In this document: in pieces, positions 1 through 9,315 of the stretch
Position numbering within the stretch: the stretch's first letter is position 1
Layout of the letters: the number at the start of each line of letters is the position of its first letter
Source of the DNA: Azospira restricta
GTDB taxonomy: Bacteria > Pseudomonadota > Gammaproteobacteria > Burkholderiales > Rhodocyclaceae
DNA length: 64,000 nucleotides
Assembly: GCF_016858125.1 (NCBI RefSeq)
Contig: NZ_CP064781.1
Span: forward strand, 1,745,501 to 1,809,500
Reading direction: 5' to 3'
Made by a program: the position numbers and the translations under genes
Notes under the pieces: model-generated
Seen by the model: only the letters and a program-made list of their open reading frames with translations
The model's database searches: none
What the model was told of the DNA's origin: nothing

Positions 1-1
1 C

Positions 2-721
2 GAGAAGGAACGGCTCAGCCAGGAACTGCGGCAGACGCTGCGGCTGGCCGCCGCCGGCGAGATGGCCGGCGCGCTGGCGCACGAGCTGAACCAGCCGCTG
101 ACGGCGCTCACCGCCTACGGCGCCGCCTGCGAGGCGCTGCTTGCCGGCGGCGACCCGGCCCGGCTGCGCGACGTGGTCGGCCGCATGGTCGCCGAATCGG
201 CGCGTGCGGCCGAGGTGCTGCGGCGGCTGCGCGACTTCTTCCGTACCGGCGCCACGCAGCTCGAGCGGGTGGCGCTCGACGCGCTGCTGGCGCCGGTCGT
301 CGCCGCCTTCGCCGGCAAGGCGGCGAGCGCCGGCGTGGACTTCGTCGCCGATGCCGGCGGCGGCTGCGCGCTGCTCGCCGACCGCCTGCAGCTCGAGGTG
401 GTGCTGCGCAACCTGCTGGCCAACGCTTTCGATGCGGTCGAGGCGCAGCCGGCCGGCCGGCGCCGCGTCGCCCTGCGCGTCGCCGTCGCCGACGATGCCG
501 TGACCGTCAGCGTCGAGGACAGCGGACCGGGCCTGTCGGAAGCGCAGGTCGCGCGCCTGTTCGAGGCCTTCCAGTCGTCGAAGTCGCGCGGACTCGGGCT
601 GGGGCTGGTGATCAGCCGCGCCATCGTCGACAGCCACGGCGGCCGGCTGTGGGCGGAGGCGGGGCCGGGCGGCGTTTTCCGGCTGCAACTGCCGGTGGAG
701 GGCGAGGCGAATGAAGCATGA
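2..721 (+). CDS. Sensor histidine kinase, C-terminal part (gene starts before the window)
   Basis: The reading frame is open from base 2, so the sensor half lies outside the window. The visible part holds a HisKA dimerisation helix with the H-box AHELNQPL (phospho-acceptor His near base 80), an N-box (LRNLLANAFDA), a G1 box (EDSGPGLS) and a G2 box (RGLGLGLVIS), which is a complete kinase core of the NtrB/FixL type. The protein would autophosphorylate and pass phosphate to the regulator whose start codon overlaps its last 11 bases, so the two are one operon and probably translationally coupled. The input signal cannot be told because the N-terminus is missing. Confidence 0.9.
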   Translation, partial: EKERLSQELRQTLRLAAAGEMAGALAHELNQPLTALTAYGAACEALLAGGDPARLRDVVGRMVAESARAAEVLRRLRDFFRTGATQLERVALDALLAPVVAAFAGKAASAGVDFVADAGGGCALLADRLQLEVVLRNLLANAFDAVEAQPAGRRRVALRVAVADDAVTVSVEDSGPGLSEAQVARLFEAFQSSKSRGLGLGLVISRAIVDSHGGRLWAEAGPGGVFRLQLPVEGEANEA

Positions 722-1346
722 GGGGCTGACCGTATTCATCGTCGAGGACGATCAGTCGGTGCGCGATGCGCTGGGCCTGCTGCTCGGCCTGCAGGGCTAT
801 CCGGTGCTGCTCTTCGCCGGCGCCGAGAGCCTGCTCGAGGCCTACAGCCCGGCGTGGCGCGGTTGCCTGCTGATCGACATCCGCATGCCGGGGATCAGCG
901 GCCTGGAACTGCAGCGGCGGCTGCTCGACAAGGGGTGCACGATGCCGGCGATCGTGATGACCGGTCACGGCGACGTCGAATCGGCGCGCGAGGCCTTCCG
1001 TGCGCGCGCCATCGATTTCCTCGAGAAGCCGGTGGACCACGGCCGCCTGCTGGCGGCGATCGACGAGGCCTTCGCGCAGCAGGCCGCCGTGCGCGGCGCC
1101 GCGGCGGCGCAGGCGCAGCTCGGCGAGCTGATGGCGCGGCTGACGCCGCGCGAGGCGGAGGTGATGAAGCTGGTCGTCGCCGGCCGCCACAACCGCGAGA
1201 TCGCCGAACTGCTCGGCATCAGCGCGCGCACGATCGAGGTGCACAAGGCGCGGCTGATGGCCAAGCTGCAGGTGCGCAGCGTGCCCGATCTCGTCCGCCT
1301 GTGCCTGTCCTCGTCCGGCGGCGCCGGCGGCCTGCCGGGCGACTGA
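711..1346 (+). CDS. FixJ/LuxR-family two-component response regulator
   Basis: 211 residues. An N-terminal receiver domain has the acidic pair ED at 12-13, the phospho-acceptor Asp56 in LLIDIRMPG, a conserved Thr in VMTGHGD and the Lys in FLEKPVDHG. A C-terminal LuxR-type helix-turn-helix follows (LTPREAEVMKLVVAG, about residues 143-205). The layout and length match FixJ, TodT and StyR regulators. It overlaps the kinase gene by 11 bases and is its cognate partner by context. Targets are unknown. The convergent gene downstream begins 3 bases after the stop, so the two stop codons nearly touch. Confidence 0.92.
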   Translation: MKHEGLTVFIVEDDQSVRDALGLLLGLQGYPVLLFAGAESLLEAYSPAWRGCLLIDIRMPGISGLELQRRLLDKGCTMPAIVMTGHGDVESAREAFRARAIDFLEKPVDHGRLLAAIDEAFAQQAAVRGAAAAQAQLGELMARLTPREAEVMKLVVAGRHNREIAELLGISARTIEVHKARLMAKLQVRSVPDLVRLCLSSSGGAGGLPGD

Positions 1347-1349
1347 GGT

Positions 1350-2504
1350 TCAGCCCGGCAGCACGATGTCGGCGGTGCCGGGGCAGATCCGGCGCGGACA
1401 TTCGCGCGTCGAGTCGATGCAGCCGCCGTCGGCATAGACCCCCTGCGGATCGCGGTAGCGCAGCATCGCGGCGAGGATCGCCGCGCTCGCCTCGGGATCG
1501 GCGAGGCTCTGCCGCACGCGCGCCTCGACCACCGTCTCGTCGATCTGCAGCTCGCCGTCGTCGTCGCGGCGGGCGGCGTGGCGCCAGTGATAGACCTCGA
1601 TGCACTTGCCGGCCAGCGTGTAGGGCCGGTCGCGCTGCCAGAAGTTGCTGAACAGCCCGCCGCCCAGGTAGATCACCCACGACCCCTCGTAGCCCGGCGC
1701 GTCCGACGAATGCGCGTCGGGGTTGCGGAACCAGACGCGGTCGCCCGGCACGTAGTAGCGCGCCGGCAGCGGCGTCGCCATCGAGCCGTATTCGTGGAGG
1801 AAGGTGTCGTGGAAACGGCCGGACATGATCGCCCGCGTTTCCCATTGCCGCTGCAGCTGCCGCAGCAGCACCGGGTTGAATTCCTGCAGCGCCTCGGCGA
1901 TACCGAGCAGGATCACGTACTCGGTGGCGCGGTAGCAGGAGAAGGCGTAGCACTTGCCGCTCACGTCCGGCTGCGTCGCCTTCCGCAGCGACGGGATCAA
2001 CGGCTGGCCGGGAAGCAGCGTGAAGCCGGTGTCCTCGCGGTAGGTCCAGCAGCAGGCCGGGCGCTCGATGCCGCGCGGGTCGAAGCAGAGCGCGGTCTTC
2101 GCCGCGGCGGCGGCGATGTTGCGGCGGATGCCGACGGCGGCGGCGAATTCGGCGTGGCTCGGGTAGGCGAACTCCTGCGGCGAGGCGAGCAGCGCGACGA
2201 CGATCTCGCGCTCGAGCGGGTCGGCGTCGGTGCCGTCGCCGGCAGCCAGCCGTTCCGCCAGCTGCAGCGTGTCGTGTCCCGGCAGCAGCGCGTGCGCGGC
2301 GTCGGCGGCGAGGCGGCAGGCGATGGCGTCGCCGTCGTCGTGCAGCTCGGCGAAGCGCTCGATGCCGAGGCGCTGCAGCCGCGCGCGCAATGCCGCCGCG
2401 CCGGCGCCGGGGCGTTCGCCACCGGCGCGCCCGATGCGCAGCCCGCGCACCCCGCTGTTCTGTGCGGCACCGCCGCTGCCTCCCGCATTGCCCAAGTCGC
2501 GCAT
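1350..2504 (-). CDS. Protein with possible transglutaminase-like (Tgl-type) domain
   Basis: 384 residues from the ATG at 2504, chosen because a strong GGAGGAGG ribosome binding site (2510-2518) sits just upstream; an ATG ten codons earlier has none. The N-terminal 40 residues are Gly/Ala-rich with no signal peptide. The C-terminal half carries a Cys-containing helix (GKCYAFSCYRATEYV, about 183-197) and a later stretch VPGDRVWFRNPD followed by YEGSWVIYLGGGLFSNFW (about 252-288). This order recalls Bacillus spore transglutaminase Tgl, where the helix Cys is catalytic and the second block follows it. The similarity is from memory and partial: the Glu expected after the Trp/Gly is not clearly kept. 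The C-terminus has several extra Cys. Treat as hypothetical with a testable fold hint. Confidence 0.4.
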   Translation of the reverse strand: MRDLGNAGGSGGAAQNSGVRGLRIGRAGGERPGAGAAALRARLQRLGIERFAELHDDGDAIACRLAADAAHALLPGHDTLQLAERLAAGDGTDADPLEREIVVALLASPQEFAYPSHAEFAAAVGIRRNIAAAAAKTALCFDPRGIERPACCWTYREDTGFTLLPGQPLIPSLRKATQPDVSGKCYAFSCYRATEYVILLGIAEALQEFNPVLLRQLQRQWETRAIMSGRFHDTFLHEYGSMATPLPARYYVPGDRVWFRNPDAHSSDAPGYEGSWVIYLGGGLFSNFWQRDRPYTLAGKCIEVYHWRHAARRDDDGELQIDETVVEARVRQSLADPEASAAILAAMLRYRDPQGVYADGGCIDSTRECPRRICPGTADIVLPG

Positions 2505-3141
2505 GGCTTCCTCCTCCCGTGGTGATACCGGCATGCGATGTTCTTCTTGTTTTCATCGCATGTTAACACGCTGGGAATTGTCTGTGCCTGTCCGGAGAAC
2601 TCGCTCGGCGGCTGCCGGCGGCCTTGCGTGCAGTGCGGAAAAGTGCCTGCCGGAACGCGGTCGGGTGGGCCGGCGACATGCGCGCGGCAGGGAGGGGGTG
2701 TCACGAATTCGTCAAAAATCCGAAAAATCAACTAGCAACTTGATCAATATACGGTGACTAATTGTTCAACTTGCCGGTCATTTTGATCAAATTCCCGGGT
2801 TTAGTTTAACCGGCCCTTCACCCATCATTTGCCAACTCAAAAGACCGTATTTGGTGCATTGCAACAAATACTCAGGAGACAAGCTGGCAATGCGCAAGCG
2901 GCATCGACCGCCGGTCGCGAAGCCGGTTGCATGTGCCGAAAGTGGAGACAGCGCCTGGCCATCGCCCGGAGCTTCCCCATTTACTCGCGGTCGCGCCTTT
3001 CCCGTCCAATGAGTTCGCTGTTCGCCGTCGTCCCGGCCTGGCCGGCGCCGCGGCGGCAGCGCGGGGGTTTGCGTCGGCCCGGCAGCGTCCGGGTCCGGCG
3101 AAGTAGTTGAAGTTTCGATGCAATTTTCCAAAGGAGGAGTC
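2505..3141. promoter_or_regulatory. 637-bp divergent intergenic region, AT-rich core with repeated palindromes
   Basis: This separates the minus-strand gene ending its 5' side at 2504 from the ABC operon starting at 3142. Bases 2700-2870 are clearly richer in A+T than anything nearby and hold two identical 8-bp palindromes TTGATCAA (2740-2747 and 2783-2790) plus ACGAATTCGT (2703-2712). These look like operator sites, probably for the amino acid transporter promoter, but the binding protein cannot be named. Bases 2880-3100 contain no convincing gene: short open frames there lack ribosome binding sites and family resemblance. Confidence 0.5.
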
Positions 3142-3912
3142 ATGCGAGCATTTGCTGGTGTAGTCGGAGTGGTGGCGGGTCTGTCGATGCTGTGCGCGGG
3201 AACCGCGCAGGCACGCGACTGGAACGTGATCAAGGATTCGGGAACGATCGTCGCCGCCACCGAAGGGGCGTTCTATCCGTTCAATTACTTCGAAGGGCCG
3301 AAGCTGACCGGCTTCGAGGTCGAGCTGGCCGAAGCGGTCGCCGCCAAACTCGGGCTGAAGCTGGAGTGGCGCGTGGTCTCGTTCGACGCGCAGCTGGCCT
3401 CGATCCGCCAGGACCGCTTCGATTTCGCGATCGCCCCGCACGGCCATACCGAAGAGCGCGCCAAGTCGGTCGATTTCGCCAATCCGCACTACTGCACCGG
3501 CGGCCAGATCGCCGCCGCCAAGGACGGTCCGCTGACCATCGACGCGCTGAAGGGCAAGCTGGTCGGCGTGCAGCTGGCCACCAGCTACTACGAGAACGCC
3601 AAGAAGATCCCCGGCGTGCAGGAGATCAAGACCTACAAGGCCGACCCGGAAGCCTTCTCGGCGCTGAAGTCGAAGAAGGTCGACGCGTGGATCTCGGACA
3701 AGTGGCTGATCAAGTCGACGCTCGAGAAGAACGCCGATTCGGGCGTCGTCACCGGCGAGCAGGTGTTCGTCGAGCGCGTCTCGATGATCCTGCGCAAGAA
3801 CAACAAGGACCTGAAGGACCAGCTCAACCGCGGCCTCGCCGAAATCGTCAAGGACGGCACCTACGCCAACCTGTCGCAGAAGTACTTCAAGACCGACATT
3901 TCCTGCCGGTAA
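3142..3912 (+). CDS. Polar amino acid ABC transporter, periplasmic binding protein
   Basis: 256 residues. The ATG at 3142 is preferred over one at 3118 because AAGGAGGAG (3131-3139) lies directly upstream. Residues 1-22 form a signal peptide ending AQA. The mature part is a family 3 extracellular solute-binding protein (GTIVAATEGAFYPFNYFEG at the start, then GFEVELAEAVAAKLGLKLEW), the type that binds Gln, His, Arg, Lys or Cys. It is first of three transport genes (binding protein, permease, ATPase) with spacers of 18 and 13 bases. The substrate is not decided by the sequence. The nearby arginine/ornithine and lysine catabolic genes make a basic amino acid plausible, as inference only. Confidence 0.9.
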   Translation: MRAFAGVVGVVAGLSMLCAGTAQARDWNVIKDSGTIVAATEGAFYPFNYFEGPKLTGFEVELAEAVAAKLGLKLEWRVVSFDAQLASIRQDRFDFAIAPHGHTEERAKSVDFANPHYCTGGQIAAAKDGPLTIDALKGKLVGVQLATSYYENAKKIPGVQEIKTYKADPEAFSALKSKKVDAWISDKWLIKSTLEKNADSGVVTGEQVFVERVSMILRKNNKDLKDQLNRGLAEIVKDGTYANLSQKYFKTDISCR

Positions 3913-3930
3913 GCGATCGAGGCGCTTGCA

Positions 3931-4689
3931 ATGAACTGGACCAAAAAACATCCCGCCTGGGCGATGTTTGCGGCGATGATCGGCCTGCTGCTGTTCCTCT
4001 GGGGGATGGCGCTTCCGCTGTCCGCCGCGCCCGATCCGATCGGGCCGGCGGCCAAGCAGTTCGCCGAAGGCGCCCGCGTCACCGTGCTGCTGACGCTGAT
4101 CTCCGGATCGGTCGGGGTGGTGCTCGGGGTACTCGCCGGGCTCGGCAAGCTGTCGTCGTTCGCACCGCTGCGGCTGCTCTGCGATTTCTACGTCTGGCTG
4201 ATCCGCGGCACGCCGCTGCTGCTGCAAATCCTCTTCGTCTGGCTGGCCGTTCCGCAGATCCTGCCGGAGTCGATGCAGATCTCGGATTTCGCCTGCGCCG
4301 CGATCGCGCTGGCGCTGAACATCGGTGCCTACAACACCGAATGCGTCCGCGCCGGCATCCTCGCCGTCCCGCACGGGCAGGTGGAGGCGGCGCGCGCGCT
4401 GGGGCTGACGCCGTATCAGGGCTTCATGGACATCGTGCTGCCGCAGAGCATGCGCGTCGCGCTGCCGGCGCTCGCCAACAACCTCGCCTCGCTGGTCAAG
4501 GACTCGTCGCTGGCGTACGCGATCAGCGTCGTCGAGCTGACCATGGTGGGCTACCGGGTGCAGGCCGAAAGCTACCAGCCGATCCCGGTATTCCTGACCG
4601 TCGCCGCCATCTACCTGATCCTGACGACGGCATTCACGACGCTGACGACCGCGCTGGAAAGCCAGCTCGACGTCGGCCGCAAGCGCTGA
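3931..4689 (+). CDS. Polar amino acid ABC transporter, inner-membrane permease
   Basis: 252 residues of the HisM/GlnP type. It has an N-terminal membrane segment (about residues 9-31), a periplasmic loop, then the hydrophobic segments of the BPD_transp_1 domain. The ATPase-coupling EAA loop reads [14 protein letters not shown] at about residues 152-165. The family motif [13 protein letters not shown] is present near residue 93. Only one permease gene exists in the operon, so the transporter should be a permease homodimer, as in GlnHPQ-type systems. Confidence 0.92.
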   Translation: MNWTKKHPAWAMFAAMIGLLLFLWGMALPLSAAPDPIGPAAKQFAEGARVTVLLTLISGSVGVVLGVLAGLGKLSSFAPLRLLCDFYVWLIRGTPLLLQILFVWLAVPQILPESMQISDFACAAIALALNIGAYNTECVRAGILAVPHGQVEAARALGLTPYQGFMDIVLPQSMRVALPALANNLASLVKDSSLAYAISVVELTMVGYRVQAESYQPIPVFLTVAAIYLILTTAFTTLTTALESQLDVGRKR

Positions 4690-4702
4690 GGGAGGACACG
4701 CG

Positions 4703-5491
<789 letters not shown>

Positions 5492-5528
5492 AACCCGCGG
5501 CGGATGCCGCGATTACCCATGTTTCCGT

Positions 5529-5548
5529 CCCGGCACGGGGGTGCCGGG
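5529..5548 (+). other. Stem-loop between ABC ATPase and porin genes
   Basis: CCCGGCAC and GTGCCGGG form an 8-bp perfect stem around a GGGG loop. No T-run follows, so it is not a classical terminator; it may stabilise the upstream transport mRNA or partly separate the porin gene from it. Confidence 0.5.
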
Positions 5549-5576
5549 CGGGCTGATTCAACCCAGGAGGAGCTCT

Positions 5577-7037
5577 ATGAAACACAAACAAATCGTCGCC
5601 GCCTTCATCGCGGCCGGACTCGGCTGTTCGTCGTTGGCCTTCGCCGCCGGCGAAGCCGACCGCATCGCGCAGCTGGAAAAGCAGCTGAAGATGATGCAGG
5701 AGCAGATCGAGGCGCTGAAGTCCACCAAGGCCTCGTCGCAGGACGTCAAGGACCTGAAGGACCAGGTCGATGCGCAGAGCAAGGAAGTCGTCGTCGCCGG
5801 CGACATCCCGGGCTCGTTCCGCATCCCGAACACCGATACCTCGATCCGCCTGTACGGCATCGCCGAACTGAACTACGTCAAGGAATTCAAGGGCGACAAC
5901 CGCAACTCCGACTACGCCAGCTACCTGCCGAGCGTGCCGCTGGACGGCACGACCGGCGGGCGTCGCCGCAGCGGCGAGAGCTACATGCATGCGCGCACCT
6001 CGCGCATCGGCATCGAGGGCGCGATGCCCAGCCCCTACGGCCAGCTCGGCGTCAAGGTCGAAGGCGACTTCAACAACAACCGCGGCGGCAGCAACGGCAG
6101 CGTGGTCGGCGGACCGGACGGCGCCGCCGGCTATACCAACGGCTACCAGTTCCGCCTGCGCCATGCCTACCTGACGATGGGGCCGTGGCTGTTCGGCCAG
6201 ACCTGGGGCACCTTCATGGACGTCGACAACGCGCCGGAGACGATCGACTTCAACGGCCCGAACGGCAACACGACGATCCGCCAGCCGATGGTCCGCTACA
6301 CCTACCAGACGCCGCAGTACGGCAACTTCATCGCCGCGCTGGAGAACTCGACCAGCTACGTGCTCGATCCGACCGGCGGCGGCCAGGGCGGCGTCTACAC
6401 CATCGGCGAGGCGTCGGCGAAGAATCCGGACCTCGTGCTGCGCTGGGACAAGCCCTTCACCTGGGGCGCGGTCAGCCTCGGCCTGGTGTCGCATGAACTG
6501 CGCCTGGACGACGGCGACACCGGCAACGTCGACGACACGCGCCGCGGCTACGGCGTGCGCGCCAGCGGCAGCATCAAGGCCTGGGGCAACGACACCTTCT
6601 TCTGGAACGTCACCGCGGGCGACGGCATCGGCCGCTACATGAACGGCATCGAGGGCGCCGGCTACGACACCGTCCGCCAGCGCATCGTGCTCGAGCGCGC
6701 GGTCGGCCTGACGCTCGGCTACCAGCACCGCTTCAACGACCAGTGGCGCATGAACGTCGTCTATGGCGGCCAGCGTTCGCGCGACGGCGAGTACCGCGAC
6801 TGGGCCATCGCCAACGGCCTCCATTCCGGCGCGACCGCCGGCCAGTGGGCTCTGAACAAGCGCCTCGACCAGCTTCACGTCGGCGCCATCTGGGCACCGA
6901 TGAAGGCGACCGCCGCCGGCGGCACGCCGCCGGTCGAGATCGGCGTCGAGTACATGTACGGCCGCCGCGAGACGATCGCCGGCGAGCACGGCGACATGTC
7001 GCGCCTGAACTTCCTGGCCCGCTACAACTTCAACTGA
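5577..7037 (+). CDS. DcaP-like trimeric outer-membrane porin
   Basis: 486 residues. The ATG at 5577 follows AGGAGGAG (5565-5572). A signal peptide ends at SLAFA (about residue 23). Next is a heptad stretch (RIAQLEKQLKMMQEQIEALK) predicted as a coiled coil, a hallmark of DcaP porins, where it joins three barrels in the periplasm. The rest alternates aromatic and polar residues as in beta-strands (SIRLYGIAELNYVKEFKG) and ends in LNFLARYNFN, an aromatic-rich C-terminus typical of outer-membrane barrels. It lies 85 bases after the ABC ATPase gene and could supply the outer-membrane step for the same substrate. Known DcaP porins pass dicarboxylates and other small anions, so specificity here is open. 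Confidence 0.8.
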   Translation: MKHKQIVAAFIAAGLGCSSLAFAAGEADRIAQLEKQLKMMQEQIEALKSTKASSQDVKDLKDQVDAQSKEVVVAGDIPGSFRIPNTDTSIRLYGIAELNYVKEFKGDNRNSDYASYLPSVPLDGTTGGRRRSGESYMHARTSRIGIEGAMPSPYGQLGVKVEGDFNNNRGGSNGSVVGGPDGAAGYTNGYQFRLRHAYLTMGPWLFGQTWGTFMDVDNAPETIDFNGPNGNTTIRQPMVRYTYQTPQYGNFIAALENSTSYVLDPTGGGQGGVYTIGEASAKNPDLVLRWDKPFTWGAVSLGLVSHELRLDDGDTGNVDDTRRGYGVRASGSIKAWGNDTFFWNVTAGDGIGRYMNGIEGAGYDTVRQRIVLERAVGLTLGYQHRFNDQWRMNVVYGGQRSRDGEYRDWAIANGLHSGATAGQWALNKRLDQLHVGAIWAPMKATAAGGTPPVEIGVEYMYGRRETIAGEHGDMSRLNFLARYNFN

Positions 7038-7140
7038 TCGGGCCGACCGGCCCTGCGTGCGGGCGGCGGTGGCAGCGCCGCCGTCCGCCCCCGATTGCGG
7101 CGCTGCCTCCGGGCGCGCCGCATTTTTCTTTTGGACAATC

Positions 7141-7746
7141 ATGCCCGCCGACTTCTTCGCCACCGTCGCCCTGTTGCTGATCCTGCTCGATCCGCTCGGC
7201 AACATCCCGCTGCTGATTTCGCTGCTGAAGCCGCTGCCCGCGGCGCGCCGGCAGCGCGCGATCCTGCGCGAGAGCCTGATCGCCGGGGCGGTGCTGGTGC
7301 TCTTCGTCTTCGTCGGCGACTGGGTGCTGGCGGCGCTGCGCCTGTCCGAATCGGCGCTGGAGATTTCCGGCGGCCTGATCCTGTTCCTGATCGCGCTGGG
7401 CATGGTCTTCCCGCGCGGCAACGCCGCCGAGGGCGACCCCGAATTCTCCGGCGAGCCGCTGATCGTGCCGATCGCGATTCCGATGATCGCCGGCCCGGCG
7501 GCGCTCGCCACCGTGCTGCTCGCCGCGCGCCAGGCCGAGCAGCCCTACTCGCTGGTCGCCGCGATCTGCGTCGCGGTGGTGCTCAACACGCTGATCCTGC
7601 TCGCCGCCGGCCGCCTCGCGCGCCTCTTCGGCAAGGCCGGCCTGGCCGCGATGGAGCGGCTGATGGGCCTGGCGCTGACGGCGATGGCGGTGCAGATGCT
7701 GATCTCCGGCATCAAGGGCGCCTTCCTGACCGGGACCATGCCATGA
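7141..7746 (+). CDS. MarC family integral membrane protein
   Basis: 202 residues from the ATG at 7141. Six hydrophobic segments span the protein, and the family signature LLILLDPLGNIPLLISLLK is at the N-terminus. A second conserved segment, PIAIPMIAGPAALATVL, follows in the middle. The MarC/YhgN family has no settled function despite the multiple-antibiotic-resistance name. An upstream in-frame start is possible but would add 28 residues with no hydrophobic character. Its stop overlaps the next start (ATGA), so it is coupled to the EamA gene. Confidence 0.88.
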   Translation: MPADFFATVALLLILLDPLGNIPLLISLLKPLPAARRQRAILRESLIAGAVLVLFVFVGDWVLAALRLSESALEISGGLILFLIALGMVFPRGNAAEGDPEFSGEPLIVPIAIPMIAGPAALATVLLAARQAEQPYSLVAAICVAVVLNTLILLAAGRLARLFGKAGLAAMERLMGLALTAMAVQMLISGIKGAFLTGTMP

Positions 7747-8642
7747 GCCGCAGCCTCGCCAACGCGCTGATGCTGCTCATCGCGCTGATCTGGGGAACGA
7801 CCTTCGTCGCCCAGCAGCTGGGCATGGACCACGTCGGGCCGCTGACCTACACCGGTGCGCGCTTCCTGCTCGGCGCCGCCTTCATCCTGCCGCTGGCGCT
7901 GCGCGAATACGCGCGGCTGACGCAGCGCGGGGTCGTCATCGAGGCGCGCGACTGGCTCGGCTGGTGCGGCCTCGGCCTGCTGCTGTTCCTCGGCGCGGTG
8001 CTGCAGCAGTACGGCGTCGCCATGACCTCGGTCAGCAACGCCGGCTTCCTCACCGCGCTCTACGTGCCGCTGGTGCCGATCCTGGCCTGGCTGGTCGGCC
8101 ACGAACGGCCGCACCCGGCGGTCTGGCTGGCGGCCGCGACCTGTTTCGTCGGCACCTTCCTGCTCGGCGGCGGCCGTTTCGACGCCTTCAACATCGGCGA
8201 CTTCTGGGTCATCCTGAGCACGCTGTTCTGGGCCGCGCACGTCCTCTACGTCGGCCGTCTGGCTGCCGGCAAGGGCACGCCGATCCTCGTCGCGCTGACC
8301 CAGTTCGTCGTCTGCGGCGCGCTCGCCAGCGTGCTCGCGCTGTGGCAGGAGCCGGTCACGCTGGCCGGGCTCGGCGCCGGCTTGCCGGCCATCCTCTACG
8401 GCGGCCTGCTCTCGGTCGGCATCGGCTTCACGCTGCAGGTCGTCGCGCAGCGGCATACGAAGCCGGCCGACGCCGCCATCCTGCTCAGTTCGGAAATCCT
8501 CTTCGCCGCCATCGCCGGCGCGCTGTATCTGGGCGAACGCCTGTCCGGCATCCAGCTCGCCGGCGGCGCGCTGATCTTCGCGGCGATGGTCGGCGTGCAG
8601 CTGGCGCCGCTGTTCGCCAGGCCCGCCGCCGAGGCTGCCTGA
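7743..8642 (+). CDS. DMT superfamily (EamA) drug/metabolite transporter
   Basis: 299 residues, ten predicted membrane segments arranged as two EamA repeats of five. The first repeat opens with LMLLIALIWGTTFVAQQLG and the second has the usual LSSEILFAAIAGALYLGE near the C-terminus. This matches the RhaT/YdcZ-like exporters of amino acids and metabolites. The start overlaps the MarC stop by four bases. The final codons GCC TGA are also the beginning of a repeated stem-loop element downstream. Confidence 0.88.
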   Translation: MSRSLANALMLLIALIWGTTFVAQQLGMDHVGPLTYTGARFLLGAAFILPLALREYARLTQRGVVIEARDWLGWCGLGLLLFLGAVLQQYGVAMTSVSNAGFLTALYVPLVPILAWLVGHERPHPAVWLAAATCFVGTFLLGGGRFDAFNIGDFWVILSTLFWAAHVLYVGRLAAGKGTPILVALTQFVVCGALASVLALWQEPVTLAGLGAGLPAILYGGLLSVGIGFTLQVVAQRHTKPADAAILLSSEILFAAIAGALYLGERLSGIQLAGGALIFAAMVGVQLAPLFARPAAEAA

Positions 8643-8736
8643 GCGAAGCGCAGAGCGCTTCGCGAAGAAGTGCTCCCGGGGTGCGCCTGAGCGATGTGCG
8701 CTGCACATCGTGAAGAAGTCCTCCCGGGGTGCGCCT
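8641..8736 (+). repeat. Two tandem 48-bp stem-loop repeat units at a gene end
   Basis: Unit 1 is 8641-8688, unit 2 is 8689-8736. Each has GAG, an 8-bp stem, a 3-base loop, the other stem arm, then a nearly constant tail from GAAGAAGT to GTGCGCCT. Stem 1 is CGAAGCGC/GCGCTTCG and stem 2 is CGATGTGC/GCACATCG: both differences are matched on the opposite arm, so base pairing is conserved rather than sequence. The stop codon of the EamA gene is the TGA that enters unit 1. A related single unit lies after sodB (25818-25864). This resembles a REP/BIME-type intergenic element. Confidence 0.8.
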
Positions 8737-8756
8737 GAGCGCCCCGGCCGGGCCGC

Positions 8757-9179
8757 TCAGGTCCGGTAGGTCGCCAGGTGGATGCTGGTCTCGGAGGTGT
8801 GGATGCCGCGGATCAGCCGGATCCGCTCGAGCACCGACGACAGTTCGTTGAGATTCTCCGCGCGCAGCTCGGCGAGCAGGTCCCAACGGCCGTTGGTGTC
8901 GTGCAGCGCGGCGACGCCGGGTTCGCCGAGCAGGCTGGCGATCACCGCCCGCGTCTCGTTGCCCTCGACGACGATGCTCATCCAGGCGCAGATCTCGTTC
9001 GGTTGCGAGTCCGGGCGCAGGCGCACCGTGTAGCCGACGATGACCCCCTCGTCCTCGAGCCGGGTGATGCGGTTGGTGACGGTGCCGCGCGACACCTTCA
9101 GGCGGTGCGCGAGCGTCGCGACGCTGGTGCGCGCGTTGGTCCGCAGCAGGCTGATCAGCTGTTGGTCCAGGGCGTCCAT
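8757..9179 (-). CDS. Lrp/AsnC family transcriptional regulator
   Basis: 140 residues from the ATG at 9179 (MDALDQQLISLLRTNAR), the standard Lrp start and length. An N-terminal AsnC-type helix-turn-helix (VATLAHRLKVSRGTVTNRI) is followed by a RAM effector-binding domain. It is divergent from ornithine cyclodeaminase and arginase, with 136 bases between starts, so it most likely senses an amino acid such as arginine or ornithine and controls that operon. The effector is inferred from position only. Confidence 0.92.
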   Translation of the reverse strand: MDALDQQLISLLRTNARTSVATLAHRLKVSRGTVTNRITRLEDEGVIVGYTVRLRPDSQPNEICAWMSIVVEGNETRAVIASLLGEPGVAALHDTNGRWDLLAELRAENLNELSSVLERIRLIRGIHTSETSIHLATYRT

Positions 9180-9315
9180 TTTGACACTCCGATAAAACGA
9201 CCTATCAATTTGATTTGATTTTCGCCAAAACGTCAAATTTTGTGTCGTTCTGTTTGGCGGGCGCTTCTCCGATAATTTTTCCATCCCACCAAGGAAAGCC
9301 ACGAGGAGATAAAAA
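9180..9315. promoter_or_regulatory. Divergent promoter/operator between Lrp regulator and ornithine cyclodeaminase
   Basis: AT-rich against the surrounding coding DNA. An inverted repeat with arms CGCCAAA (9223-9229) and TTTGGCG (9253-9259) brackets a TCAAATTTTGTGTCG core. Lrp proteins bind AT-rich imperfect dyads of this kind, so it is the best candidate operator for the flanking regulator. The ocd ribosome binding site GAGGAG is at 9303-9308. Confidence 0.55.

Noticed and set aside
2740-2790. FNR/ANR boxes upstream of the transporter operon
   Set aside because: FNR sites need four bases between TTGAT and ATCAA; these are uninterrupted TTGATCAA palindromes.
8641-8736. Short CRISPR array
   Set aside because: The two units are directly adjacent with no unique spacers, and the variable part is a paired stem, not a spacer.
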